Source: Nyssa sinensis (taxonomy: Eukaryota > Streptophyta > Magnoliopsida > Cornales > Nyssaceae). Taken from it: DNA of 64,000 nt. The notes beneath the pieces were generated by a model, which saw only the letters and a program-made list of their open reading frames with translations, had not been told where the DNA came from and made no database searches. A program made the translations under genes and the position numbers. The DNA is taken from positions 10,510,328 to 10,574,327 of the forward strand of contig CM018036.1 in the NCBI GenBank assembly GCA_008638375.1. Reading direction: 5' to 3'. Positions 1-9,570 of the stretch are shown here, one piece after another. Within the stretch, counting starts at the first letter, position 1. Every line of letters starts with the position of its first letter.

Positions 1-1813
1 CATCTGATTTTTTAGGCAAAGGAAGGTTATAGGCAATGCAACAATGACCTTCTCTACTTTTGGCATGGATTAATCAACTGGCTTGGATCCAGCATTAATG
101 TATTCTAAAATATGCCATTTTGACTGGTTTGGTGCTGGCTTTCTGTACTTCAAAGTCAGCGCCCTTCAGTTCAAACATGACCTAGCCATTGCCAAGTAGT
201 TAAGGTTTTAATAATATACTAATTAATGAGGTCAGATTGTGAAAAGTTCAGCACTACTGGTAATTTGGTATCTTTGATTAAAAAATGTATTGCAACTTGC
301 AACTTGCATTTCTAATATATTGAAAGTTGATGAATTTTTGCCTGACACTCCAATGAGATTGGCTCTCCCAAATCTTGTGCTCAGACTTCTCAAGGGTTTT
401 TTTTTTTTTAAATGAACTACTGGAATGACTCATACAAGGAAACATTCATCTTGTTCATCATCACCACCCGAGACCATGACATCCCAATGCAAAGAAATGA
501 ACAATATTTTTCTATACAAATTAATATTTTTTTTCTCAACTTGGCTCAAGAAAATGGAGTTAAAATATGTTTTGGAATCTTAGATTGTGTTTGGTCTTTT
601 TCTAATATTTTGTTTTCTTGAATTTGAAGACAATTAAAACATAAAAAGAGGGAAAAAAGGGTTTATGAAGTTGTTTCTCATATTATCTCAAAAAAGAAGA
701 AGGAGAAGGCTAAAGTCAGGAGCTCTCTAAAAAAATAATAATAAAGTTAACATTCTTATAACTAATATTTAATAAGTTAATAATCTAGTAATTAATAAAT
801 TTTAAAAAAAATTAACTTGATTTTATAGTGAATAATTAATAATTCTATTACTTAATAATTAAAACTTCATTAAAAAAGACAGAGCTAAAATAGCCTTAGA
901 AAACAAAAAGATTAATACAAGGACCAAGTTATTTTATTACACTTTCCACTTCTAATTTGTTGGATCTCTAATGCTTAGATTAAAGATAAAAGAAAGTAAA
1001 TAAATAACAGCACAACATGCCTGCTTTGTCCACCTGCAAAATTAGAGAAATAGTTTCTTGAACTTCTATAATTTTAATATTTTGTGGAGTCTACATGAAA
1101 TTTATTGTGAAGCTAAAATCACAGAGTTCATCTTAATAGAATAACTTCTCTCAAGCCATCACAAGGTATATATGAAGGACTCATGAAATAACTATAATTT
1201 TTTTTATACAAATAAAATTCAAAATTTTGGTCCAACCCAATCTTTTTGGATAATGCAATGGAGCTATCTGTTTTGAGTAAGAGGTACAAGCATAAAGCAC
1301 TACAGCCTTTTCCGACCGCTATTTTCACAAGCTAACACTTGCGAGGCGGTGGCTCCCTGGCCACTTGATCTCGATACTTCTTGAGGAGTAGTCTCCAAGA
1401 CTTATCCAGTTGAGCTACTCGATGGGGTTGTCCAGTCCAATCTTTATCCATTATTTCTTTCATTTCACATCCAAAATCTTGACTTGACTCAAAAATTTTA
1501 TTCATCTTAATCCCATTATTTCTCTCATTTTTCACTCTAAAATTTTATTTAGTCCAAAAAACTTTTTAACAAAATTTTCTAGGCCCTTAAATTTTTTCCC
1601 CTATTTCTGTCCTCGTTCATCAAAATCAATGAATATGGAAGAATTCTACTTTATTCAGTTTTCACAATCAACCACACCATAGTCAAAAGAACAAAAGGAA
1701 AAAAAAAGAACTATACCCCGATTTTCCAATATTTTCTCCTTTTCTCACCAGCCAGCAATATATATTAGAGAGAGATCAAGAGATCTAGACAAAGAAATTC
1801 TCCTCTGCTCCAA
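1..1813. other. Gene-free AT-rich DNA
   Basis: No open frame here has the composition or similarity of a real gene. The reading frames that exist are short and cross T-rich runs. The segment around 1320-1610 is a T-rich stretch with repeated phrases of the Phe/Ile-rich kind, and a loosely similar stretch lies near 11.9-12.2 kb, so both may be old repeat remnants. I see nothing else that I can name. Confidence 0.6.
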
Positions 1814-1941
1814 TTTTGGACTCAAAAAATGGTGTCTAAATGATTTGTTAACCTTTCATTTATTGTCCATTACTCACCGATGTGATGAATGGTCAAATAA
1901 AACATTGTCATATTATTTGAACACCAATTTTTGAGTCAAAA
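1814..1941. mobile_element. Foldback MITE-like repeat
   Basis: The left arm begins TTTTGGACTCAAAAAATGG and the right arm ends with its imperfect reverse complement, CAATTTTTGAGTCAAAAG. The complementarity continues through the middle (TGTCCATTACTCAC against GTGATGAATGG), so the whole 128 bp can fold into one hairpin. No coding capacity. This is the form of a small foldback MITE; I cannot name the superfamily because I see no certain target duplication. Confidence 0.55.
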
Positions 1942-2551
1942 GTATAGGTAACATAATAATTTTCATACACACACACACACAGTATAGTTTCTTTTCAAAG
2001 CTGAAATTGTGTCATATAATCACTAACAAGACCAAGACAAAGAGGTTTACACAACATTGACTTCTTTTTTATTGCACTGAGTATTACAAATCTTCCATAT
2101 ACTAGAAATACAAAGTAAAGTGTTACATATCAAAGAACTTACATAAAAAATGTACAAGAACCTAATTACTAGAAGAGTTGTATTAATATGGGCCTTAAAA
2201 GAGACAAGTCTAATTTGACGCATGTTTAGAAGGGATAAACTAATTTCACATTACTTTAAAATAGTAAAACTTGAACCCATAATTTTTTTTTTTTTGAGAA
2301 GAATGTTATATGCGATCAACTGAGTTAACCCAATTGATTAGCTTATAAAATAATGACTTGAAGGTAGACTCAGTGATTCGGAGTAGGCTAGGCTTTGATA
2401 AACATAGGACCTCTAGTAGATACTAATTGGGTTAGCCAAAAAGTTTTATTGGGCTGGTTACTCTAAGCTCTGATATTGCATAGAAACTTTATTGGGCTGG
2501 TTACCCTAAACTCTGATATTGCATAGATGATAAACCTTCTATGTAAGAGCT
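1942..2551. repeat. AC microsatellite and a 2-copy tandem repeat
   Basis: A short AC run lies near 1968-1980. At about 2445-2525 a unit of roughly 40 bp containing TTTATTGGGCTGGTTAC and CTCTGATATTGCATAG occurs twice in tandem with a few mismatches. The rest is featureless. The CTCTGATA phrase recalls the complement of an initiator-tRNA primer site, so the unit may be a retroelement scrap, but this is weak. Confidence 0.5.
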
Positions 2552-2939
2552 AACTCCAATAGTAAAGTTAAATGAGTTATTAAAGCTAAATTTTGATAGG
2601 TTAGCTAAAATTTTTTTTACTCTAATGGTATTTTTAATTCTTATCAAAATTTGGCTAAAGTAAATTTTTTTTATCAATTATAGCTTTTGTTTTGGTAGTT
2701 ACTATTCACATTCGATGCTTTATATTGTAAAATATCAATGATTCAGATTTAATGTTACTTTTTTCCTATTTTCAATGGTTGAAAATAATAGTCAGGAAAG
2801 AAAAATGGTAGTTTTACTATAAAAAAAAAAATAATATTTTACCATTGAAATAGAAATGTCAAAATAGAATTTTTTAGTATTGTAATATTATTAAAATTTA
2901 ATTTTAGTAGGAATAAAATGACTTTTACTATTGAAATAG
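2552..2939. mobile_element. MITE-like element with short terminal inverted repeats
   Basis: The left end AACTCCAATAGTAAAGT and the right end ACTTTTACTATTGAAAT (2921-2937) are imperfect inverted complements. The interior is very AT-rich and non-coding, with several internal TTTGATAGG/ATCAAAA-type complements. Ends reading CTCCAATAGTAAAG are common in plant MITEs. The exact boundaries and target duplication are not certain. Confidence 0.45.
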
Positions 2940-3393
2940 GTCTAATTTTTCTTGAAAATATGAGAAAGAGAAAGAGCGCGCGCGCTACATTCTTTGAAGG
3001 TAAATGAACTTGGGTTCAATTGTTATAGGATGAGACCATTTATGGACATGAGTTCACGCAACTTCATCAGATAAATTGTGAGCTAAGTTGGAGGACCCAC
3101 TCAGCACCAAAATGTGCATTTTATTCATCTCTGTGAATTGTGCAAGCCTAATCCATCACCTTGGGCAGTTAGGCTAAGCCATCCGAAAACATCGGTAAGA
3201 AGAAAAAAAGGCTTGTTGGGATTCAATTTCTATGATAGTAAAGCAGGCTTGTTGTGAATTATTTTTATAAATATAATGACTGCATCTCGAAACATATAAA
3301 GTGTAGATGTAGCCAACCTGTGGGATAATAAAACTTGGGCCTTTATTGGCCAGCAAAGCTAACAGCTGAGTAAGGTTGAAATCTCACTTTGGT

Positions 3394-3522
3394 TTTTAAC
3401 GGTCACTCAAGCTGTGTCCCACCCACATTAATTCGAAATTCAAATGTTTTAACGGTGTCCTCAAGCTGTGTCCCACCCACATTAATTCGAAATTCAAATG
3501 TTTTAACGGTGACATCAAACTG
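3394..3522. repeat. 54-bp tandem repeat, about 2.3 copies
   Basis: The unit runs TTTTAACGG..CTCAAGCTGTGTCCC..CACATTAATTCG..AAATTCAAATG. Two nearly identical copies are followed by a partial third (TTTTAACGGTGACATCAAACTG). The period measured between the two GCTGTGTCCC blocks (3411 and 3465) is 54 bp. No coding role is evident; it lies directly upstream of the alpha-tubulin fragment. Confidence 0.75.
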
Positions 3523-3539
3523 CTGACTCCTAGACCATT

Positions 3540-3980
3540 GTGCCCAGATCTGATTCTTTTACATCCAAATCTTCTCTCTCTCTCTCAACATTTCTCTCTG
3601 TTTCTCTCTCCCTCTCCCTCTCTCAAAGTTTCCTACTCTCTCCAGAAGCCCCTACTAAACCCAGAATCCATCTCAATCCATATCCACATTGATCAGCATG
3701 GGTATTGTATATCAGCCTCCACAATACCCATTTTTCTAGAACATCCTAAAATGTATTATCTTGTAATTTTGTTTTGATTTTATTTTTGAATCGCTGATTG
3801 TTGTGAAGCCTGATGGACAATTGCCGAGTGACAAAACTGTTGGCGGTGGAGGCGATGCCTTCAATAAAATTTTCAGCGAACCAGGGGCCGGAAAACAAGT
3901 CCAGTGCACTTTTTCGTGGACCTTGAACCCACCTCATTGATGAGGTCCGAACTGATACTTCGAGGCCATTACACCAGTAA
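3540..3980 (+). pseudogene. Alpha-tubulin gene fragment, broken
   Basis: The segment 3810-3955 encodes, with interruptions, the alpha-tubulin N-terminal stretch around [24 protein letters not shown] and then, after a frameshift, FVDLEPT-like and IDEVRT-like codons. An upstream piece (about 3670-3745) resembles the ISIHIGQAG first-exon region, so exon 1, an intron at the position usual for plant TUA genes, and part of exon 2 all seem represented. A CT-rich stretch (3570-3640) resembles a TUA leader. Codons between EVRT and RGHYT are missing, frames are broken and stops are present (two consecutive TGA near 3938). Because an intron position is retained, it looks like a duplicated or captured DNA fragment, not a processed copy. 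Confidence 0.75.
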
Positions 3981-4666
3981 GAAACTTCTCCATTACCTTT
4001 CCTAAAAGCTCCACTTTATTTTGGGGTTCAGTTATTGTTTTCAGATTCCTTAATGTTTATGTTTGAATTGCTTTTTCTATGTTCAACTTTGCAATTTTTG
4101 TGCTTATGATAGTTGAGAATTAGGCCATTTTTGAAAATAGAGAATTTTCACAACAGTATTGTCAATTTGATGAAATGCCCACCATCAGCTGTAATTATAG
4201 TTTTCTAATTTGTGGGAAAAAGAACAAAAATTGAGTCAGTCTATCCCTACCATGCAATCTTCATTTAAATTGTGATCTAGAAGGACAAGAAATCTTAGTA
4301 TGATTGTTATTAGGTTATACGACTGTCGTTGTGATTTTAACATTTTCTAAATGTTTATATAATTTTAGTTAATGCTGAAATCAAAACGGTGGTCGTATAA
4401 TTTGACAAGTATATGCTTTTCTTTTACCAACAAATGTTCTTCTATTTTATTGAAATTTAAAGGAAAGAAACATGGAAAGGTGAGTGTACTTAATTTATTT
4501 TTTCTCCAATTTTGGTATGGCACCTCGTTCTTGATAATGATTTGTTTGTATCTAAATATACTCAATTGTTAGGGTGCTTGATATGTGGTATGTCCGTATT
4601 AGAAAATAGAAATTATTAAAAATAACGGATTACTTGGTCAATCTCTGTTGGTTGAGTTCATTTACC
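3981..4666. other. Gene-free stretch
   Basis: AT-rich sequence between the tubulin fragment and the copia LTR. The opposed short frames at 4365-4572 mirror each other and have no recognisable family. It may include tubulin intron-derived sequence on its left side. Nothing else is seen. Confidence 0.5.
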
Positions 4667-5128
4667 TGATTTCTTGTGAATTGTCAAATCATGCCCATTT
4701 ACACTATACACAAAGGACAAATGAGAGAGTATGAAGAACATGGACCACAAAGAGAAAAAAAAATAGAGAACATCATTCCTCTTATGGTCTATATATGAAG
4801 AGAGAATAAAGTGGTCAATGAGAGAGAGAGTGGAGAACATGATCCCCCATGTAATCCATGCAATGGAGAGAAACGAATAAGGTGATTCATGAGATAAAGT
4901 GGGTGGTTATTGTTGAGAGAGAGAATGTAAACATATATTGTATATATGTATGGTGTGTTTTGCAAGGAAAATAACCCTCCTTTATATAGGAGAGGAAGAA
5001 CGTACAAATGGAGGTAAGAGAAAAGAAAAGAAAGAAAGGGAAACCTAGAGCTATACAAGTTATGTACAAACCCTAGCCACCATGCATAAATATACTAAAC
5101 CCTAGCTACTATATATATGTTGTTAACA
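4667..5128 (-). repeat. Copia LTR, minus orientation
   Basis: On the minus strand the repeat starts TGTTAACAAC and ends near AAATCA, about 462 bp. A purine-rich tract (the C run at 5129-5138 on the plus strand) immediately precedes it, as a 3' LTR requires. A TATATAAAGG motif (about 4979-4990, minus strand) is the likely LTR promoter. The same sequence recurs in the opposite orientation between about 6486 and 7617. That both copies continue to AATTCACAA(A/G) shows that the LTR is about 460 bp and not just its first 240 bp. Confidence 0.7.
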
Positions 5129-6480
5129 CCCCCCCCCCTCCGGGGGAAACTCAAGGTAGCAAGATAGAGATTAACTTGAGTTTGAAAATCAAGTCATGAA
5201 AGCGACCAGGAGGATGAGTTTTGGTGCAGATATTAGCAGTCTGAGTAGCGGAAGTAACATGCACCAATCGTAGAGACAGATAATACCCATCAGAAGTAGA
5301 GATAATCTCAAAACCCAGAAAATAGATGAGAGAACCAAGATCCTTCATCTTAAAATGTTGATTAAGGAACTGTTTAAGATCAGAGATGCCAGAGATTTCA
5401 TCATCGGTGATTATCGTATCATCAACGTAGAGCAAAAGTAGAACAATCTCTCGCTCAAATTTTCGAATGAAGATGGCTGAGTCATGAGAGCTGGAAGTAA
5501 ACCCAGAATGACTAATAGTATTATTGAACTTGGTAAACTATGCATGATGAGCTTGCTTAGGGCCATATAAAGCACGATGAAGTTTGCAAACTTGGTGTGG
5601 AGAATGGGGAAGACTTAGAGGGGGCTGTATGTATACCTCTTCTTACAAATCCCCATTAAGGAAGGTATTCTTGACATCCATTTGAAAAAGACGCTATTTA
5701 TGACCTACAACAATTGCTAGTAGACTTGTGAACAATAGTAGTAAGGGGGGAACATGAGCAAAAGTTTATTCATAATCAATACCATATTCTTGAGTGAACC
5801 TTTTTATAACAAGTTGAGCCTTATATCGCTCAATAGAGCCTGTCAAAACGAGTCTTAATTTTATAGATCCATTTGCAGTGCCTTTCTTGGTGGAAGATCA
5901 ACCAAATCCTAGTTACGAGTTTTCTCCAAGGCTTACAATTCCTCAGTCATTGCTTGCTGCTACAAAGGGTTAGATTGGGCCTCAGGAAAGGACTAAGGCT
6001 CATGCAAGGAAATAAGTATAGAAAAATAATAAAAATTACGAAGATGGACAGATGGTTCTCTCACCTAAGTGGAAAGCCAATATGTATGGTCTAGAGAGTA
6101 AGAAGACTCTGGGATGTCAAAAGATGGCGGAAATGTCTCAATAAGGTTTGGAGCAGGACCTACAGATGGAGCAGTTTCTAAAGGAGAGGTTGTCGGGATG
6201 TCTGAAGGAGATTCACCAGAAGTACCAGCATCAATGTTAGTAGGAAATAACTTGATAGAAGGATTAGTGAAGAATGAGAGATTATGTATAGTAGAGTGAT
6301 GAAAAGGTGACAAGGAAGAAAAGATGGTGTGTTCCTAAAAGACGACGTGTTGAGATATTCGAAGATGATTTGAAATGGGATCCCAACAACGATACCCCTT
6401 ATGTTCGATGTCATACCCTAAGAAAGTAACATAATCGTGCACGAGCTTCAAGTTTAGTATGCTCATGTGGTTAAAGTAAG
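5129..6480 (-). pseudogene. Ty1-copia pol fragment with internal deletion
   Basis: Reading the minus strand from 6480 down: an integrase C-terminal phrase (GYDIEHKGYRCWDP), a Ser/Pro-rich linker, the start of reverse transcriptase (EELxALEKTR, then GSIERYKAQLV), NGD-type sequence near 5650, and the catalytic YVDD (5430 region, LLYVDDTIITDDE). Directly after the GYYLS motif the frame jumps to the last part of RNase H (TSATQTANICTKTHPPGRF), so most of the RT thumb and RNase H are deleted. Several stops and frameshifts are present. It cannot encode an active polyprotein. The family is Ty1-copia by domain order IN-RT-RH. Confidence 0.8.
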
Positions 6481-6532
6481 ACAAAACAAGTTTGTATAGC
6501 TTGTAGCTAGAGTTTAGTATATTTGTGCATGA

Positions 6533-6781
6533 TGTGAAGCAACCAACTCATCTAAAAGCTTAAGCTGTTAGAGAGGGTGTAACTTTATTATTATATTCTC
6601 TAATACGCCCCCCTCAAGTGTAGCCAATTTGAGCCTACACGTATCAATTTAAATTTTCAGGGTGACGGTGAGGTTTGAACTCAGGACCTTTTGCCTGCTC
6701 TGATACCATGTGAAGCCACCAACTCATCTAAAAGCTTAAACTGTTAGAGAGGGTGTAATTTTATTATTATATTCTCTAACT
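6533..6781 (-). mobile_element. TRIM (terminal-repeat retrotransposon in miniature)
   Basis: Two 73-bp direct repeats (6533-6605 and 6709-6781) start TGTGAAGC on the plus strand and differ at about five positions. On the minus strand the order is LTR, then TGGTATCAGAGCAGG directly abutting it (6708 downward, complement of the initiator-Met tRNA 3' end), about 80 bp of non-coding interior, a TTGAGGGGGG polypurine tract, and the second LTR. Flanking CATGA (6528-6532) and CATAA (6782-6786) form a probable 5-bp target duplication with one mismatch. It has no coding capacity and would need gag-pol from another element. It is inserted in a copia LTR. Confidence 0.85.
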
Positions 6782-6978
6782 CATAACAACTAGAGTTTGT
6801 ACATAGTTTGTATAGCTCTAGGGTTTTCCTTTCTTTTATTTCCTTTTCCTCCTCCTTTCATTTTCGCTTGACATTCTATTTATATACTCTTCCTCTCATA
6901 TATAAAATAGGGTTATTTTTATTGTAAAACACACAATACATATATACAATTTGTGTTTACATTCTCTTTCTCTCAACA

Positions 6979-7204
6979 TCGTATCAGAGCTCTCGTTCTA
7001 AGAGGTCTTGGGTTCAAGTCTCACTTTATGCATTTCTCACCCTATGACGCTAGAGTTAATTCTCTCGCATTTCTCACCCTACTCTTTATTCTTCACGTGC
7101 AAGACGGGATTACATGTGAGGGAGGATGTTAAAATAGCTTGATATATATTGTTAGACCAATTCTCTACCAACTTAAAGCTTTTAGAACAATTGATGATTC
7201 AACA
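6979..7204 (+). mobile_element. Partial TRIM/SMART-like element lacking its 5' repeat
   Basis: A GTATCAGAGC block at 6981-6990 resembles a primer-binding site. It is followed by a leader-like phrase (TTGGGTTCAAGTCTCAC), a purine-rich TGTGAGGGAGGA, and a 78-bp block that begins TGTTAAAATAGC (7127) and ends GATTCAACA (7204), which has the TG..CA form of a 3' terminal repeat. No matching 5' repeat is present: the PBS-like block directly follows copia LTR sequence. The bases 7205-7394 are of unknown origin. Either the element lost its 5' repeat or the LTR ends here and the PBS belongs to the copia element. Confidence 0.45.
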
Positions 7205-7617
7205 GTTACTAAACTATTTAGTATTTACGAAAAAATGAATCAATCATCCCAAATATGCAAAAGTGGGTGGTTACTAAAACATGTGGCTTGGGGAATTGCC
7301 AAGTGTCCCATGCTTATCATTTTATTCTTCTACTCTTGTATCTAAGATCATTCATCCATTTTCCCCCTATGCGGTTTGGTAAGCGCTCACCCCCTTTTTT
7401 ATGGATCACCTTATTCTTTTCTTGCATGTAGCATATAAGGAACCATGTTCTTTACTTTTTCTCTCATAAACCATCTAATTTTTCTCTCTTCATGCATGAA
7501 TCGCATGAGAGACCATGTTCTCCACTTTCTCTATGTAGATTACGTTTTTCATACTCTCTCAATGATCATCACTTATCTGTTGTGTGCCATAATGTACAAT
7601 TTGATAATTCACAAACA

Positions 7618-7953
7618 GGTCGACAAAAAAAAAAAAACTCAATTAAAGGTGGTGAACTAAATATTTCATAATTTTTTTTTAATGATTTTTATTCTTTTAT
7701 ATAAATAGATCACATGTCAGCACCCTAATGTCTGAGTATATTTGTGTACATACATCTTTGCAATGGCATTCCCTATGTATAAGTCCTTGTTTCAAAGGTA
7801 ACAGAACCTCAAGTAGGACATTCCTTACTTCTTAAAATTGCCTAATTCCACTTAAAATTATAAGAATTAAAGTTTGGCTCACACATGAACTCGTCTAGCT
7901 TGGTATGCCCATGCACAAATATTATATTGATTATTTATTAAGCCAAACATATG
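7618..7953. other. Gene-free stretch
   Basis: A-rich run directly after the LTR end (7624-7637) followed by AT-rich sequence. Nothing recognisable. Confidence 0.5.
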
Positions 7954-8262
7954 TATTAGGTATTTATTAGAAAATTGCAAAAATAACAATTGTAGGTGTA
8001 TGTTGTATAGAATCTCGTCCTACCCACTTATCTTGTATAGAATATTCAACTACCTACTTACATAGTATAGAATATCTTATTCATCTAATTTTCTTTTGTG
8101 TATATCCTATTAGGTACTTGTTAGAAAATTACAAAAATAACAATTGTTCGTGTATATTATATAGAATCTGGTATTACCCACTTACCTTGTATAGAGTATT
8201 CAACTACCTACTTACATAGTGTAGAATATCCTATTTACCTATTTTCTTTTGTGTATATTTCA
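7954..8262. repeat. 154-bp tandem duplication
   Basis: A unit that starts TATTAGGTA.TTTTAG and contains AAAAATAACAATTGT and TATTCAACTACCTACTTACATAG occurs twice (7954-8107 and 8108-8262) with scattered mismatches. The period was measured from the two TATTAGG blocks. Non-coding; an old local duplication. Confidence 0.75.
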
Positions 8263-8489
8263 CTTACTTGCATTTTGTATATGTGTTTATCTCAAGCTTA
8301 TACATAGTTTTCCGTATACGTTATGATATTTAGTTAATTTATAGAGATTATTTTTTCACTTTCCGTAATATATACTTTCTCTCTATCACCATATCAATCT
8401 ACTAATTCTTGGGCTGATGTGGCAGAACACATGATGATGTGTCTGTTGGTGTGACAGCTAGTGGGCATAACACATTGTAATACCCCTAC

Positions 8490-9570
8490 TCAATAACTTA
8501 GTCTAAGTTAGTAAAAATTATACATCAAAGTAATGAATTAAATATAATAAAATATCATCCTATATATATATAAATAGATACAAGTGCAGCATGTGATAAA
8601 ACAATAGTGTGTAGTGGGTGATGTGAAGTGTGTGAACAGTGATGAGTGAGATTGTATTGAATGTGTGTGTGTGTGTCAGTGTGCATGTGACATGAATAAA
8701 ACATTATATAATAATAATGATAAGATAGTAATGAATTAAATATAATAAAATATCATTATATATATAAATAGATACAAGTGCAGCATGTGATAAAACAATA
8801 GTGCATAGTGGGTGATGTGAAGTGTGTGAACAGTGATGAGTGAGATTGTATTGAATGTGTGTGTGTGTGTCAGTGTGCATGTGACATGAATAAAACATTA
8901 TATAACAATAATGATAAGATAGTGAGTGATTGAGATAGAAATCATTAAAATAAACACTATATAATAATAATATGATAATGGATGAAAAAATCTATACAAT
9001 TAATATCTATATAAGTGCTAGTGAGTGTATATGAAAGAAAATGTGAATGTTTGGGTTAGTGAATGCATATAATATGAGTGAATAACATGTGTATGCAAAG
9101 GTGGAATGAGAGGAGATAATTATTTTTTGAGGGTTGTAAAATAAGGACAAGGGAACAAATGAAAGTGGGTGTGTGTAAAGTGATGCGAAGGTGGAGAGAG
9201 GGAGAAAAGGTAGAAAGAAAATGTGTGTGCATTTGCAAGTATAACTCTTAAAAAATAATTGTCTATTTTCATTTTACTTTTGCATACACACACTATTCAC
9301 TCATATTATACTAGCACAAAACACTTACATTTTCTTTTCTATACGCTCACTAGCATTTATTTGCACTCACATTTCACTTATTTATATATATATATATATA
9401 TATATTTGTATATATTTTTTTATCCACTATCTTATTATTATTATATAATATTTTTTTTTGTCACATACACACTAGCGAGCACGCATGCACACACATCTTG
9501 TTCCTGTGTAGGCACATACGCACTAAAAAAATAGTTGTCTATTTACTAAGTTAGACTAGTTGATGTATCA
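8490..9570. repeat. Large imperfect inverted repeat with a tandem duplication in one arm
   Basis: The right arm (about 9243-9560) reverse-complemented matches the left arm (about 8870-9136): shared blocks in order include CATTATATAA.AATAAT, GATAAGATAG, ATAAGTG.TAGTGAG.GTATA, GAAAATGT.A.TGTTT, AATATGAGTGAATA, GTGTATGCAAA and AATTATTTTTTGA. The left arm also carries a 198-bp tandem duplication (8531-8728 and 8729-8923). The loop is about 9137-9242. Non-coding. It could be a foldback transposon or a source of long hairpin RNA. Confidence 0.65.

Larger units (their letters stand above)
6486..7617 (+). repeat. Second copia LTR, opposite orientation, split by two insertions
   Basis: Blocks that match the LTR at 4667-5128 lie on the plus strand at about 6500-6532, 6787-6978 and 7395-7617: GTAGCTAG.GTTTAGTATA, TTGTATAGCTCTAGG, GGGTTATTTT, AAACACAC.ATACATATATACAA, then TGGATCACCTTATTC through AATTCACAAACA. 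Removing the TRIM (249 bp) and a further block of about 410 bp leaves roughly 470 bp, which agrees with the 462-bp partner. It ends with CA at 7617. The two LTRs point away from each other around a minus-strand pol fragment, which is not the normal LTR arrangement. Confidence 0.6.

Noticed and set aside
1320..1440. tRNA-like or retroelement-like segment (GGCCACTTGATC, GTTGAGCTACTCGATGGGG)
   Set aside because: No cloverleaf can be drawn, and no paired repeat is visible.
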